Below the pieces are notes generated by a model. It ran no database searches, had not been told where the DNA came from, and worked only from the letters and a program-made list of their open reading frames with translations. DNA of 64,000 bases, from positions 140,634,351 through 140,698,350 of the forward strand of contig CP136062.1 of NCBI GenBank assembly GCA_032622095.1, read 5' to 3'. This document shows positions 22,994 through 34,404 of this stretch, piece after piece. Each line of letters opens with the position of its first letter. The stretch's first letter is position 1. Made by a program: the position numbers and the translations under genes. Origin of the DNA: Siphonodentalium dalli (Eukaryota > Mollusca > Scaphopoda > Gadilida > Siphonodentaliidae).

Positions 22994-25900
22994 TAGCTCA
23001 ACTTAGGTAGGGGAATAATTTAATGGTTGACAGTAAATGGAGGAATAGGAAAGGTGCTAATTGAAATGTCTAACATGCGCCAAAGGATTTAGTGATGCAA
23101 AGAGTAAAATACAAGATGGCTGCTGGTGGCCATTTTTTTTGGCCAATTGACCCCAAAAGAACTCGTTCCCATCTACGTATAATTGTTAACATCCATGACA
23201 AATTTTATGAAGATCTGACCAAAGCTACGACATACAAATTTCATGATGATCAGACGAACAGTACGACCTGTAGACCGCGCCAATGGATTGAATTTTGAAA
23301 TCCAAGATGGCCACTGGCAGCCATGTTTTTTGGCCGAATGACCCCACAATGATTCGTTCCCATCTACATGTCAACATTCATGACAAATTTAATAAATATC
23401 AGACCAAAGGTATGACCTGTAGCCCACGCCAAAGGATTTAGTCATGCAAAAAGTAAAATGCTGGTGGCAATGTTTTTTGACCGAATGACCCCAAAACGAC
23501 TCGTTCCCATCTACATGTCATTGTTATAATTAATGACAAATTTCATGACCATTTGACCAAAGCTACGACCTGTAGCCCGCACCAAAGGATTTAGTCATGC
23601 AAAGAGTAAAATCCAAGATGGCTGCTGGCGGCCATGTTTTTTGACCAAATGACCCCAAAACGACTCGATCCCATCTACATGTCATTGTTATCATTCATGA
23701 CAAATTTCATGATGATCAGACGAACAGTACGACCTGTAGCCCGCGCCAATGGATTGAATTTTGAAATCCAAGATGGCCGCCAGCAGCCATGTTTTTTGGC
23801 CGAATGACCCGACAATGATTCGTTCCCATTTACATGTCAATGTCAACGTTCATGACAAATTTTATAAAGATTAGACCAAAGGCAACCTATAGCCCGCGCC
23901 AAAGGATTTAGTCATGCAAAGAGTAAAATCCAAGATGGCTGCTGGCGGCCATGTTTTTTGGCCGAACGACTCCAAAATCACTCGTTCCCATCTACATGTC
24001 AGTGTTAACATCCATGACAAATTTCATAAACTTCCGACCAACACAACGATCTGTAGCCCGCGCCAAAGGATTTAGTCATGCAAAGAGTAAAATCCAAGAT
24101 GGCTGCTGGCAGCCATGTTTTTTGGCCGAACGACCCCAAAATCACTCGTTCCCATCTACATGTCATTATTAACATCAATGACAAATTTCATGATGATCAG
24201 ACGAACAGTACGACCTGTAGCCCGCGCCAATGGATTGAATCTTGAAATCCAAGATGGCTGCCAGCGGCCATGTTTTTTGGCCGAATGACCCCAAAATTAC
24301 TTGTTCCCATCTTCATGTCAATGTCAACATTCATGACAAATTTCATAAAGATCAGACCAAAGGTACGACCTGTGGCCCGCGCCAAAGGATTTAGTCATGC
24401 AAAGAGTAAAATACAAGATGGCTGCTGGCGGCCATGTTTTTTGGCCGAACGACACCAAAATCACTCGTTCCCATCTACATGTCATTATAAACATCAATGA
24501 CAAATTTCATGATGATCAGGCGAACAGTACGATCTGTAGCCCGCGCCAATGGATTGAATCTTGAAATCCAAGATGGCTGCCAGGGGCCATGTTTTTAGGC
24601 CGAATGACCCCAAAATGACTCGTTCCCATCTACATGTCAATGTCAACATTCATGACAAATTTCATAAAGATCAGACCAAAGGTACGACCTGTAGCCCGGG
24701 CCAAAGGATTTAGTCATGCAAAGAGTAAAATCCAAGATGGCTGCTGGCAGCCATGTTTTTCGGCCGAACAACTCCAAAATCACTCGTTCCCATCTACATG
24801 TCATTGTTAACATCCATGACAAATTTCATGATGTTCCGATCAAAGCTACGACCTGTAGCCCGCGCCAAAGGATTTAGTCATGCAAAGAGTAAAATCCAAG
24901 ATGGCTGCTGGCGGCCATGTTTTTTGGCCGAACGACACCAAAATCACTTGTTGCCATCTACATGTCATTATTAACATCAATGACAAATTTCATGATGATC
25001 AGGCGAACAGTACGATCTGTAGCCCGCGCCAATGGATTGAATCTTGAAATCCAAGATGGCTGCCAGGGGCCATGTTTTTAGGCCGAATGACCCCAAAATG
25101 ACTCGTTCCCATCTACATGTCAATGTCAACATTCATGACAAATTTCATAAAGATCAGACCAAAGGTACGACCTGTAGCCCGGGCCAAAGGATTTAGTCAT
25201 GCAAAGAGTAAAATCCAAGATGGCTGCTGGCGGCCATGTTTTTCGGCCGAACGACCCCAAAATCACTCGTTCCCATCTACATGTCATTGTTAACATCCAT
25301 GACCAATTTCATGATGTTCCGATCGAAGCTAGGTCTGTAGCCCGCGCCAAAGGATTTAGTCATGCAAAGAGTAAAATCCAAGATGGCTGCTGGTGGCCAT
25401 GTTTATTGGCCGAACAACCCCAAAATGACTCGTTCCCATCTACATGTCAATATTAACATCCATGACAAATTTCATGATGATCAGACGAACAGTACGACCT
25501 GTAGCCCGCGCCAATGGATTGAATTTTGAAATCTAAGATGGCCACCAGCGGCCATGTTTTTTGGCCGAATGACCCCACATTGAATCGTTCCCATCTACAT
25601 GTCAATGTCAACATTCGTGACAAATTTCATAAAGATTAGACCAAAGGTACAACCTGTAGCCCGCGCCAAAGGATTTAGTCATGCAAAGAGTAAAATCCAA
25701 GATGGCTGCTGGCGGCCATGTTTTTTGGCCGAACGACACCAAAATCACTTGTTGCCATCTACATGTCATTATTAACATCAATGACAAATTTCATGATGAT
25801 CAGGCGAACAGTACAATCTGTAGCCCGCGCCAATGGATTGAATCTTGAAATCCAAGATGGCTGCCAGGGGCCATGTTTTTAGGCCGAATGACCCCAAAAT

Positions 25901-27554
25901 GACTCGTTCCCATCTACATGTCAATGTCAACATTCATGACAAATTTCATAAAGATCAGACCAAAGGTACGACCTGTAGCCCGGGCCAAAGGATTTAGTCA
26001 TGCAAAGAGTAAAATCCAAGATGGCTGCTGGCGGCCATGTTTTTCGACCGAACGACCCCAAAATCACTCGTTCCCATCTACATGTCATTGTTAACATCCA
26101 TGACAAATTTAATGATGTTCCGATCGAAGCTACGACCTGTAGCCCGCGCCAAAGGATTTAGTCATGCAAAGAGTAAAATCCAAGATGGCTGCTGGTGGCC
26201 ATGTTTATTGGCCGAACAACCCCAAAACGACTCCTTCCCATCTACATGTCAATATTAACATCCATGACAAATTTCATGATGATCAGACGAACAGTACGAC
26301 CTGTAGCCCGCGCCAATGGATTGAATCTTGAAATTCAAGATGGCTGCCAGCGGCCATGTTTTTTGGCAGAATGACCCCAAAATGACTCGTTCCCATCTAC
26401 ATGTCAATGTCAACATTCATGACAAATTTCATAAAGATCAGACCAAAGGTACGACCTGTAGCCCGGGCCAAAGGATTTAGTCATGCAAAGAGTAAAATCC
26501 AAGATGGCTGCTGGCGGCCATGTTTTTCGGCCGAACGACCCCAAAATCACTCGTTCCCATCTACATGTCATTGTTAACATCCATGACCAATTTCATGATG
26601 TTCCGATCGAAGCTACGACCTGTAGCCCGCGCCAAAGGATTTAGTCATGCAAAGAGTAAAATCCAAGATGGCTGCTGGTGGCCATGTTTATTGGCCGAAC
26701 AACCCCAAAATGACTCGTTCCCATCTACATGTCAATATTAACATCCATGACAAATTTCATGATGATCAGACGAACAGTACGACCTGTAGCCCGCGCCAAT
26801 GGATTGAATTTTGAAATCTAAGATGGCCACCAGCGGCCATGTTTTTTGGCCGAATGACCCCACATTGATTCGTTCCCATCTACATGTCAATGTCAACATT
26901 CATGACAAATTTCATAAAGATTAGACCAAAGGTACAACCTGTAGCCCGCGCCATAGGATTTAGTCATGCAAAGAGTAAAATCCAAGATGGCTGCTGGTGG
27001 CCATGTTTTTTGGCCGAACAACTCCAAAATCACTCGTTCCCATCTACATGACAGTGTTAACATCCATGACAAATTTCATAAACTTCCGACCAAAACAACG
27101 ACCTGTAGCCCGCGCCAAAGGATTTAGTCATGCAAAGAGTAAAATCCAAGATGGCTGCTGGCAGCCATGTTTTTTGGCCGAACGACCCCAAAATCACTCG
27201 TTCCCATCTACATGTCATTATTAACATCAATGACAAATTTCATGATGATCAGATGAACAGTACGACCTGTAGGCCGCGCCAATGGATTGAATCTTGAAAT
27301 CCAAGATGGCTACCAGCGGCCATGTTTTTTGGCCGAATGACCCAAAAATGACTCGTTCCCATCTACATGTCAATGTCAACATTCATGACAAATTTCATGA
27401 AGATCAGACCAAAGGTACAACCTGTAGCCCGCGCCAAAGGAAATTGTTGACGGACACACGCACACACGCACACACGAACACACGGACACACGGACACACG
27501 GACGACGGACGCCAAACCATGGCAATAGCTCAAACTTACAAGTAAGTTGAGCTA
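22994..27554 (+). repeat. Tandem array of ~27 monomers (~160 bp) with A-A-B higher-order structure
   Basis: Monomers share the core CCAAGATGGCTGC...GCCATGTTTTTTGGCCGAA, then CTCGTTCCCATCTACATGTC, TGACAAATTTCAT and ACCTGTAGCCCGCGCCAA. Two types alternate: A ends CAAAGGATTTAGTCATGCAA, B ends CAATGGATTGAATCTTGAAA. Monomer starts at about 23081(A), 23278(B), 23429(A), 23580(A), 23746(B), 23899(A), 24061(A), 24228(B) and so on give mostly an AAB period of about 480 bp. The array is bounded by TAGCTCAACTTA (22,994-23,005) and its inverse TAAGTTGAGCTA (27,543-27,554). Open frames of 73-85 codons recur in each A monomer and are artefacts. Confidence 0.9.
27445..27542 (+). repeat. ACACACGGACG-type simple repeat tail of the array
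   Basis: After the last monomer comes GACGGACACACGCACACACG and related units, then CCATGGCAATAGCTCAAACT and the inverse terminal word. Such a purine-rich GGACG tail next to a short terminal hairpin ends the array abruptly. Confidence 0.75.
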
Positions 27555-27871
27555 AAAATGGGAATAATATCAACCTATATGAGGTGTAAAATTTCCAACT
27601 GTAGTTCTATCACGCACGACATTTCTAACATTTGAAAATTTTGATCAAACCACAGTTTATCACACAAACCCCAAGCATGCATGTCACCACGTCTGTGTGT
27701 GGAAGAGAGCTCAACAGGGGTGCCTCAATGTACAGAGCGAATAAGATGCCATCGATGTAGAATTATACAGATAAAGACTATCTACATTCTATGTTGCTAT
27801 AGAGGTGCGTGGAGATAGAGCCGTTAATCTCACATCACGTTAATCATGCTAATTCTATATTTTTGCTTCAG

Positions 27872-27938
27872 ATGTGTCCGCAGTGTGATAAAGAACTCGA
27901 GGTTGCTGTACCGACCGGGGCATGTGGAAACATCACAG
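27872..27938 (+). CDS. THNSL2-like: Threonine-synthase-like protein (THNSL2 type), first exon seen in window
   Basis: Exon preceded by a T-rich tract and TTTTGCTTCAG and followed by GTTTGT. It begins on a codon boundary and encodes MCPQCDKELEVAVPTGACGNIT plus the first base of the next codon. That base joins the exon at 43,312 to give EVAVPTGACGNITAG, a conserved loop of threonine-synthase-like PLP enzymes. The five exons together encode 233 residues, matching the C-terminal half of animal THNSL2 proteins (known to be about 480 residues). The PLP-lysine exon and other upstream exons were sought between 1 and 27,871 and not found, so they probably lie left of the window. The ATG here is an internal codon, not the start. 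Animal members are described as phospho-lyases acting on O-phosphohomoserine-like substrates rather than as threonine makers; the activity of this one is inferred. Confidence 0.85.
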
Positions 27939-29378
27939 GTTTGTTCTGATTGCTGACTGTTTTGTTAGTGGGAACACAGTGATTATATACATAAAGAAGC
28001 CAACATCTAATGTGCTATTTTCAAAAATGCGTATATTTAAGTTAAAATAACAAGTGATGTTGGCAACAAAAATTCAACACTATTCACAAAAGTGCAACAC
28101 ATAAGCAAAATATGGGCATATTGCTTTTACACCAGGGCGTTGTTGACAAAACAACAAAAATAATAAGAACATGCAGTTAGATTGAGAAAAGTGAGATATT
28201 TAGGATGTATAAAGATGACTGCTTCCATACTGTATTAAAGGGTCAGAAAGCATGTTTTGCCAAAATATCCCGGTATTTCGAAATGGACTTTCTCAAAATC
28301 TGTCAAGAATTTCGTTTTGAAATTTGGTACATGTGATTATTGTGTAACACTATTTAAGAACATTCAACCCGTTGGAAATTATAACCTCATTTACTTTACT
28401 TTTATAACATGAACAATATTTAAAAAAATTCAAAAGTGCAGTTCATATATCCATGATATTACATCTGAGATGAGACCAATTATTCTTGATTCGTGAAATT
28501 TAATGATTATTTTCATTTAGAAAGGCAATTAACTAATTGTCTATATATTTTAGAATGTTCATGCCATGCCAGCTGATCATTGCAAAATTGGATTGAGATG
28601 AATTATGGGTAATAGGTTCATAACCAAGCTAAAGATGCCCACCATATGTCTTAACACTGTGGCCTATTCCAGTTGATTGCTCCCTGCTTGAGTGGACCAC
28701 ACTACCTAATATTATCAACATTTGTTTTCTTTGGGCTGGAATATTTGTGACTGCTTTATTCTTCAATATAATATTTGGGGGTATGATGTTATATTATGCA
28801 ATTAAAAAATTCTTATAAACGATATGATACCAATGCATGAAGCCCAGGGAAGAGGGGGGGGGTGTGGGGGGGTGGGGGGGGGGGGGTGTCTCACCCCCCA
28901 GCAGAGAGCTATATTTTCAATAGTTGGAAATTTCATACCTGCCACAACGAAATTTCACACCAACAATAGGTTGAAAATGTTCTTGTAGTTTGATTATAAA
29001 ACAATTTATTGGGGGAATTTATTGTTTTTCGACCAATATTTGCATATGTTCCTATTTGTTGTCAAAATTTTTGACAGAAATGGACATCAGTTGGAAATTT
29101 TCCAACCTTAGGGGGGGGGGTGACAGGTTGGAAATTTCCAACACTTGGAAAGCTTGTGTCCTGGTCCCTCCCCCGTGGCCAGTCAAAAACTTCTAGTTAA
29201 TTTAAGAAAATAATATTGTCATACAATTGGTCAACATTGTCATTGGAATTGTCATCAGTTGGAAATTTTCCAACCTAAGTGGGGGTGTAGGGTTTGAAAT
29301 TTCCAACAGTAGGAAGGCTTGAGGCTAGTCTAGATGTTAGGATTTTGCGATTTTCTTGTTCAGATTTCAAAATTTTCG

Positions 29379-29411
29379 CACACCGGGCCGAACCATGGTC
29401 GGCCCGGTGTG
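29379..29411. repeat. Perfect GC-rich hairpin in the hAT element
   Basis: CACACCGGGCCGA, loop ACCATGG, TCGGCCCGGTGTG: 13-bp perfect arms. A second, slightly diverged copy is at 29,639-29,672. Confidence 0.9.
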
Positions 29412-29638
29412 TCATTGCCCATCCACATGGCCAATACAAAACTGCTAATTAGTTTAGCAAAACAATATTTTACTACATTTGGTCAAACTTGTAGACATAA
29501 ATGGTCATCAGTTGAAGAATTTTCCAACCTGAGGGGGAGCATGAGGTTTGAAATTTCCAACACTAGGAAAGCTTCAGTTGAGGCCAGTCTAGATGCTAGG
29601 ATTTGCGATTTTCTTGTATATAGTTTTCAAAATTTCTC

Positions 29639-29672
29639 ACACCGGGCCAAACAACCATGGTCGGCCCGGTGT
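29639..29672. repeat. Second GC-rich hairpin in the hAT element
   Basis: CACACCGGGCCAAAC...GTCGGCCCGGTGTT, same hairpin as at 29,379 with a longer loop. Both follow the same GATTTGCGATTTTCTTGT block, so the hairpin belongs to an internal duplication of about 260 bp. Confidence 0.85.
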
Positions 29673-30296
29673 TTCCTGGTCAGTTGTCGGTAGCTGTGTG
29701 CATTTGTCTGGAATTAGATCACTAGTTGTTTTTTTTTGTGGCAATTTTCAGGTTAAAATATCTTAATGTTCTCATACTGGGAAAATAGAAGCATGGCTTA
29801 TGAATATATAGGAAATAAGGCCTGAGCATGAGGTACAAGGGGGGGGGTGCAAATGGAATATTATGCAAACAGTTGTGTTGGTGCGATTTCGTTTCGACTC
29901 AAGGGGGGGGGGGGTGCAAATGAAATTATGCAAAAAGTTGTGTTGGTGTGATTCCGACTCAAGGGGGGGGGGGGGTGCAGTTGGAAATTCCCAAGGTGGA
30001 CACCCCCCCAGCGGAGACCCTCTAGCCACATCCCTGATGAAGCCTCTCCTCATAAAGCCAAGACACTAAGCTATTTGGTGATTGAGTTGTTGTCTGAAAT
30101 TACTAGTTATTCTAGCAGTGCTTGGTACCGAAAAGGACAAACATGAAAATAATATTTTCAACCTCTCAAATATATTAGAATCCATTGTTTTTGTCGTGTT
30201 TTAATAATTGCTCAGAGTATATATACAATTAAGATGATGAAAATGTGTTGCAATTTTTTGGCTGGATTTTTTGCAAAACGTGCGCCTGCCCCTTAA

Positions 30297-31860
30297 CCCT
30301 TTGAACCCTGGCGCCCCACAGTGATCGACACCCCTGACCCGGGGCTCCCAGTGGTATGTCCGCTTAAATTAGATAGTTTCTAGTAGCATGGTGTTGATTA
30401 TGTTCAAATTGCGACACCGGTCTGAAACTTTACAGGTTTGTCCCCCATGGATCAGCGATCATTATAAGATCGCGAGACTTTGCCTCGCGGCAACTCCTTG
30501 GTAACGGTTGCTAGGCAACTACCCGGAATTGACTGGAAAATGTAAATATATAGCTTATAGCGTCGTAATTCAACCCTAGTGATTGCGTTTTTTGATGCAG
30601 GTTCTACCCTAACGTGAAATTTGAGATATACCCGACCAGAATAGTGAACCAAATATCCCATTTAAGGGTAGCAACGGTTGCTAAGCAAATACCACAACTG
30701 ATCGAATGACATAATTGCACTAACCATTCAGTGGTATGTTTTGCCTTAATTTAGACAGTGTCTAGTCGCATGGTGTTGGTTATGTTGAAAGGGGACACCT
30801 ATATGAAACTGTGCAGGCATGATATATGCATGCACGGACCACTGATCATTGTAAGATCGGGAGACTTTGCCACCCGATCTCGCCTTAGAAACGGTTACTA
30901 GGCAACTACCCGAAATTTGCAGGATAAACGAATTCTAGCTTATAACGTTGTAATTATACATCAGCGAATTGTGTTTCGATGCAACCAATATCCTAATGTG
31001 AAATTAAGATATACCTGACCATGCGCGAGTAAGTCAACTTGATATGCGATAGACTTTTTGCTGCATGTGGCACAACAGAGACTGATATTACAGAGACCAG
31101 AAACAACGTAATTTCCCGTAACATATCGTGGCCCCATTGTTCAAGTAAGCTGTCTAGATTGTGTCTACTATACTAACATGTGAAACATGCAACAAAATGT
31201 CATATATAGCGCCACATTTAACTTAAACGCATTTTTAAAAATGAATTATAGTCTGCGCCCATGCGCATATTTTCCTAGCCATTTCTAGCGGGCAGCCAAT
31301 CCATATAGACACCTTTGCCAGCGCTGACTTCAATAGGCCAATTTAAATATATATATTAGTGGGTATGTCGTGTATACGTACGTTATAAACCATTTATTTA
31401 TCATTGCGCTAGTCTGCGCATGTGCGAATAAATCAACTTCATATGCGATAGACCCTTCCCCATATGTAGCAGAACACTGGTTAATATACACGAGGGTAAT
31501 TTAAACTGAAATTGTGTGTCTAAATTACGTCTGTTCTGTACACACACGGGGAACACGAAATTATATGCCGTAAATATAGCGGCATAGTTCGCTTAAAATA
31601 TCGTATGTTTTTGTAGATTATATGCTATGCGCATGCGCATATATTTCTACCCGATACTAGCGGTCAACCATTCCATACGCACCATGGGCGCCGCTGACAT
31701 ATGTGGGGGCAATTTAAATATAAACCAGTGGGTCAGATGCTCGTTATACTATATATAAATTTGCTACCGAATCATGTCGTCGCTGCACCGAAATATCGGT
31801 GTTACGGGATATAGTCACGGTTCGTTTGCACCTAAATATCGGTGTTACGGGTTCAAAGGG
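30297..31860. mobile_element. TTAA-flanked element, family B-like (CCCTTTGAACCC ends), 1,564 bp
   Basis: TTAA at 30,293-30,296 (shared with the preceding element) and 31,861-31,864. The termini CCCTTTGAACCC and GGGTTCAAAGGG are perfect inverted repeats. The interior is two successive tandem duplications: a ~390-bp unit (CAGTGGTATGT...ACTTTGCC...GGCAACTACCCG) at about 30,350-31,015, and a ~370-bp unit (CAACTTGATATGCGATAGAC...ATGCGCATAT...) at about 31,020-31,740. The longest frame is 69 codons and unlike any transposase. Confidence 0.85.
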
Positions 31861-32045
31861 TTAAGAATGATACACAAATTAAATGACATCTCGCTATACT
31901 GAAACAACAAGAGGTTGCACCACGGGTGCTGGGATAACCCCATGGTGAAAATTGAAATATGGTGCAGGTCGGAAACCAAATTGTGAAAAAAGATATAATG
32001 AGCGAATAAATTACTTGACAATTACAAAAAACGTACAGACCGAAA

Positions 32046-32345
32046 TCCAACATTTTTAGATAAACAAAGAGGGATAAGTCTTGCGGAAATGTGGACAATG
32101 CCAATGAACCCTCTTTTGAAAGCCCTCCTGATGTCAAACCTGCATACCAAATTCACCGAGATCCGATAGCCCACGGTTGAGATATATGAGCGGACGGACA
32201 GACAGAAATACAACATATTCAGATAAACAAAGATGGATAACTCTTAAACGGATAATGTGAACAACGTCAATGGACCCTCTTTTGAAAGCCCTCTTGATGA
32301 CAAACATGTACACCAAATTTCATTTAGATCACCCACACAGGTCCC
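32046..32345. repeat. Two tandem ~165-bp units with GGACGGACAGACAG
   Basis: AGATAAACAAAGA(G/T)GGATAA, ACCCTCTTTTGAAAGCCCTC and CACCAAATT(T/C) blocks occur twice in the same order. The first unit ends in GAGCGGACGGACAGACAGAA; a similar GAGCGGACG tail recurs at 41,360. The overlapping minus-strand frames here are repeat shadows. Confidence 0.75.
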
Positions 32346-32411
32346 CTGGTGCGAAAACACTACCATGAATATATACCTTTATAATATGACCATATTTAAT
32401 ACTCTTACCTA

Positions 32412-32556
32412 AGTTACCACAGGAGCTTGGAACTTTATCAATAACTGCCTTATGCTAATTAGGATTTTTTTTGGCCCAGCATTATGGTCAAAAAAATTGT
32501 AATTAGGCTAATTAATGCAATTATTAATCAAGTTCCACACTCCTGTGGTCTTACAA
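32412..32556. repeat. Imperfect inverted repeat (fold-back ~145 bp)
   Basis: ACCACAGGAGCTTGGAACTT on the left pairs with AAGTTCCACACTCCTGTGGT on the right, with an AT-rich middle containing GCTAATTAGG/CCTAATTACA-like words. Possibly a small MITE; no target duplication identified. Confidence 0.65.
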
Positions 32557-33027
32557 AATGACAAGTGGTGCCTGCTGGGAAAATGTAAATAAAATTATAA
32601 ATGAAACGAAAACTAAAAAGTTGTGTATGTTTAGTCATGCATTTCGTAACGAAACGTCGCAAATACGACCAAATTTACACTCTGTAAACAGCTTGGGAAT
32701 GTTTATTATATTGGGTCATTGTCTTCATTTGGATAGTTATTTATTATTCTTTTATTAGCTTTCATAGCGTTCGTGAAAAAAAATGTGTACTGCGAAGCTA
32801 GTGCGAATAAAATAGCGTCCTTAGTTACTATGCAACGGACTACAAATATCATTGCGCGCAAGTACTTTTGGGTCGTTTTTGTTGCACTGATAAAATCTCG
32901 ACCTAATGTAATTATCCGATATAATTACATTAGCTTTGATAAACTCAACGGCAATTTACTATAGAAAATGAAGTGGGTGTAATTATAGCTGCGTATTCCC
33001 ATCAAATAAGATTAACTTAGGCCTTAT

Positions 33028-33490
33028 GTCACTTCGGTGACATCGGTTAATTATTCCCAGTTCCTTATTCGGAAACATTAAATATTGACCAAATAAACGG
33101 TGCGGTAGGGTTGCCCACCCCAAACTATACTATAAAAACCGAAAACTGCTCCCCTCTAGCCACAGGAGGTGGTGAAAATGGCAACCATAGCCGTTTTGGT
33201 ATTTATGAACCGATTTTGACCAAATAAACGGTGCGGTAGGGTGGTTTTTATAGTATAGTTTGGTTTGGGCCACCCTACCGCACAATTTATTTAGTCAAAA
33301 TCGGTTCATAAATACCAAAACGCATATGGTTGCCATTTTGGCCACTTCTTGTGGCAACCGCACGGGTTAGAGGGTGCGGTTTTCGGTTTTTATAGTATAG
33401 TTTGGTTTGGGCCACCCTACCGCACCGTTTATTTGGTCAATATTAAATGTTTCCGAATAAGGAACTGGGAATAAGTAACCGATGTCACCA
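33028..33490. mobile_element. Fold-back element (~460 bp) inserted in unit 1
   Basis: A palindrome running from CGGTGACATCGGTTA on the left to TAACCGATGTCACCA on the right, centred near 33,250, with repeated GGTGCGGTAGGGTGG and TTTTTATAGTATAGTTTGG blocks. It is flanked by TAGGCCTTAT and TAGTCCTTAT, a 10-bp near-identical pair. Unit 2 has a single TAGGTCTTATATCG at the same point. Long arms and a 9-10 bp duplication would suit a Mutator-like element, but this is inference. Confidence 0.8.
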
Positions 33491-34404
33491 TAGTCCTTAT
33501 ATCGTGGTGTGATTATGATATATTACACTCCAGACATGCACAAGGGTTCATCGACAGAGCGGGTTCTATAGCAATTTCGTGTATAAATTAGGTCAATCAT
33601 ATCATACATCAAGGCATGTGAGAAATAAGAGATTCACAATGCAAACAGACTACGAGCTCACCGACTCAGACTTAAAACCTAAATAAAAAGCTTTTAAAAG
33701 CCATTCCTTTTGAAAAATTTATTATAGAATATAAACTACCAACATCAAACTGAAAGTATTCAAAAGTCAAGACTGTTGATTGTTGTCTAGAGGGGAGTAT
33801 TTTATTGATATTAACCATTATATTATTGACGCTGTGTGCGCAATCCGATTGAGATGTGTACTATACCAAGAAGCTTCTCGATTTCATCATGTTCATTTCA
33901 TTCATAAAATGTCTTCATGTCGATTTCAACGAAACTCGAGGGGCAACGTCATCATGTAGCTTTCACCATTGACCGAAATTGCGATAACCTGAATGTATCT
34001 TCTGCTTTGTTCATAAGTATGTGTTTCTTGTCGATTCATGAAAATATAAGGATATCTGAGGATTATCAGATTCACGTATGTACTCTGTAATATTATGATA
34101 ATTTAAACGCGATATAATAACGTTTGCTTGCATCACGAATTTCGATTTCGATTCCAGTATTGTCCCCAGTCCAGCCAGAGTGATTGAGATTTTCCCATTG
34201 CACCCGACATTTATATTTTAGGCCACTCCATTGCAAATATTTGACAGTCCATAATATGTTATAATTATGTTCTCAATAAAATGTAAACCGCGGCTACGAA
34301 TGAACTTCACTGTGCATAATTCCGATAGTAGCTCCCCTCATTTTGGAACGCCGGCCATTGAAAGACGCACACGTTTATTTCAGATTACGACATTAATGCT
34401 TTAA

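Larger units (their letters stand above)
28845..30036. mobile_element. hAT-type non-autonomous transposon (1,192 bp)
   Basis: ATGAAGCC is duplicated at 28,837-28,844 and 30,037-30,044. The termini are CAGGGAAGAGG and the inverse of CAGGGATGTGGC, matching the hAT rule of an 8-bp duplication and CAGNG ends. The family-C paralog at about 57,640 has a single ATGAAGCC followed by TCCTCCT, i.e. the empty site. The interior has poly-G runs, three copies of GTTGGAAATTTTCCAACCT/GGAAATTTCCAACA pairs and two GC-rich hairpins. No transposase frame. Confidence 0.92.
28239..30292. mobile_element. TTAA-flanked element, family C, copy 1, split by a hAT element
   Basis: TTAA at 28,235-28,238 and 30,293-30,296. 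The ends AGGGTCAGAAAGCATGTTTTGC and GCAAAACGTGCGCCTGCCCC are imperfect inverted repeats. Copy 2 of the family is at 57,021-57,950 and aligns along the whole length, except that 28,845-30,036 plus one 8-bp repeat is absent there. Without the insert the element is about 850 bp. Non-coding. Confidence 0.8.

Noticed and set aside
23092..27224. Many similar 68-85-codon open frames taken as a gene family (MFFGR..PKSLVPIYMS...).
   Set aside because: They are the same frame of a tandem repeat, start and stop with the monomer, and have no splice or regulatory context.
27872..27938. Exon read first as part of an anoctamin (MCPxCD... motif).
   Set aside because: The C-terminal half, EVAVPTGACGNIT, and its in-frame junction with the 43,312 exon fit threonine-synthase-like proteins; the anoctamin Cys/Trp pattern is not kept.
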